This document shows, piece after piece, positions 14,427 to 15,299 of a stretch of 15,299 nt of DNA. The translations under genes were made by a program, and so were the position numbers. Source of the stretch: an uncultured Collinsella sp. (GTDB lineage Bacteria; Actinomycetota; Coriobacteriia; Coriobacteriales; Coriobacteriaceae); assembly GCA_937896835.1 (NCBI GenBank), contig CALBOJ010000055.1:1-15299 (forward strand), read 5' to 3'. The notes below the pieces were generated by a model that saw only the letters and a program-made list of their open reading frames with translations, was not told where the DNA came from and searched no databases. Numbering within the stretch: position 1 is the first letter of the stretch; every line of letters begins with the position of its first letter.

Positions 14427-15149
14427 CTAGCCGATGGGCTCGGTGTATTTGGCGCGGTCGGTGCGTTGGATGCGCTTGGAGATGTGCAGCGGGCGGCCGT
14501 CGGTGTCGTAGACGTAGTCGGTGATCAGGATCAGCGCCTGCCCGCGCTCGACGTTGAGCAAAAACGCCTCGTTTTGCGAGGCATAGCACACCTCAAAGGT
14601 CTTGTGCCCCTGTGCCGGCGCGCGATGGAATTCTTGGCGCAGCGTGGCGTAGAGCGAACCGTTGATATCGCGGTCGATGAGTGCCTCGAAGCTTGGCGGC
14701 AGATAGGTGGTCTCCAGGCACAGCGGCGCATCGTCCAGATAACGCAGACGGACAAGTTTGACGAGCTTGCTGCCCACGGCGGCGTCAAAGAACTTAGCTA
14801 TGCTGCCGGCCGCCTTGGCAAAGCCCGAGTCCACGGTGCGCGTGGTGGGCTTCATGCCCTGGCCTTCGACCTGCTTGGTATAGCTCGAAAACATCAGGTT
14901 GTTCTCGTGGAGCGCGGGCGTGTCGGCCACAAAGGCGCCACGCCCGCGCTCGGTGCGCACCAGGCCCTCATCAACGAGCACCTTAAGGGCGTGGCGCACG
15001 GTGCTGCGCGACAGACCCGATTCGTCCATGAGTTCCATCTCGGACGGCAGCTTGTCTTCGCGTGCGTAGGTGCCGGCGGCGATGCGGTCACGCAGCGTAC
15101 CCGCCAGACGCTCGTATTGGGCCAAGTTCTTTTTTGACGAAGTGCTCAT
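14427..15149 (-). CDS. GntR/HutC-family transcriptional regulator (UTRA domain)
   Basis: The 240-aa product has a GntR winged helix (about 12-75) with LPSEMEL (34-40), recognition helix SRSTVRHALKVL (48-59) and wing RGRGAFV (68-74), then a UTRA ligand-binding domain (about 95-235) as in HutC, TreR and NagR-type regulators. Such proteins bind sugar phosphates or related small molecules and usually repress a neighbouring uptake or breakdown operon. It is the only minus-strand gene and reads away from the right edge, so its target is probably a divergent gene beyond position 15299. The ribosome binding site is weak (AGGTTAT, about 4 nt before the start), which may mean low expression. The ligand cannot be told. 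Confidence 0.92.
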   Translation of the reverse strand: MSTSSKKNLAQYERLAGTLRDRIAAGTYAREDKLPSEMELMDESGLSRSTVRHALKVLVDEGLVRTERGRGAFVADTPALHENNLMFSSYTKQVEGQGMKPTTRTVDSGFAKAAGSIAKFFDAAVGSKLVKLVRLRYLDDAPLCLETTYLPPSFEALIDRDINGSLYATLRQEFHRAPAQGHKTFEVCYASQNEAFLLNVERGQALILITDYVYDTDGRPLHISKRIQRTDRAKYTEPIG

Positions 15150-15159
15150 GCGAATAACC

Positions 15160-15202
15160 TGTATCTAACTTATATGCTTACTGAACCAAGCATGTATCCA
15201 AC
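15160..15202. promoter_or_regulatory. Possible GntR operator pair upstream of the regulator
   Basis: TGTATCTAAC (15160-15169) and TGTATCCAAC (15193-15202) are direct repeats (9 of 10 bases) with starts 33 bp apart, near three helical turns, so both would face one side of the DNA. Between them ATGCTT (15174-15179) and AAGCAT (15188-15193) form an inverted pair. The position just upstream of the gene suits autoregulation; protein binding is inferred. Confidence 0.4.
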
Positions 15203-15216
15203 ATGACAACAAAACC

Positions 15217-15248
15217 GCTGGTAATGGATTGCCGAAAACTTTACCAGC
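15217..15248. promoter_or_regulatory. 8-bp inverted repeat GCTGGTAA/TTACCAGC
   Basis: GCTGGTAA (15217-15224) and TTACCAGC (15241-15248) are perfect inverted copies 16 nt apart, in the A/T-rich region between the regulator and the window edge. It may be an operator for a divergent promoter; A/T-rich stretches with TATAG near 15266-15270 are consistent with a promoter reading right, but no clear hexamer pair is visible. Confidence 0.4.
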
Positions 15249-15299
15249 AAAATTTCTAAGACAAATATAGCATACAACTAGTCGACATAACCAAAACAT

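Overview
The window looks like ordinary chromosome from a high-GC Gram-positive anaerobe. My best guess is the Coriobacteriia (Collinsella-like). This is an inference from the strong G/C bias at third codon positions, the anaerobe-type rubrerythrin, the Rrf2 regulator and the general style of the genes; nothing here was searched against a database. Eleven protein genes are supported, ten on the plus strand and one (a GntR-type regulator) on the minus strand at the right end. No tRNA, rRNA, CRISPR array, phage gene or intact transposase was seen.

Layout. Positions 1-322 hold a GC-rich hairpin, a perfect 38-bp palindrome, a promoter and a long structured leader. At 323-2389 lies a possible oxidative-stress group: an Rrf2 regulator with an apparent Fe-S ligand set, a MutY-like DNA glycosylase that lacks the Fe-S cluster and has Glu where the catalytic Asp normally sits, and rubrerythrin. 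Positions 2390-2840 are non-coding and carry a very long inverted repeat and the rubrerythrin terminator. Next come a small single-span membrane protein of unknown function (2841-3275), rmuC (3400-4755), an ABC exporter half-transporter (4881-6683), nth (6747-7412), mfd (7570-11202), a PAP2-type membrane phosphatase (11284-12147), a threonine aldolase-like PLP enzyme (12193-13218) and a phosphinothricin-type GNAT acetyltransferase (13293-13883). Positions 13884-14426 are a 543-nt non-coding island of nested inverted and direct repeats. The gntR/hutC-type gene (14427-15149, minus) is followed by an upstream region with possible operators.

How the parts fit. Four genes (mutY-like, rmuC, nth, mfd) concern DNA maintenance. 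Together with rubrerythrin and the putative Fe-S regulator they suggest a stretch devoted to surviving oxidative damage in an anaerobe, although only Rrf2 and the mutY-like gene are spaced like an operon. Most other genes are separated by 60-160 nt and seem to have their own signals, several with GC-rich hairpins just ahead of the ribosome binding site.

I do not see a clearly new multi-gene system. The items most worth a second look are the Rrf2 / clusterless MutY-like pair, the 36-bp-arm inverted repeat after rubrerythrin, and the two composite repeat elements between 13882 and 14275.
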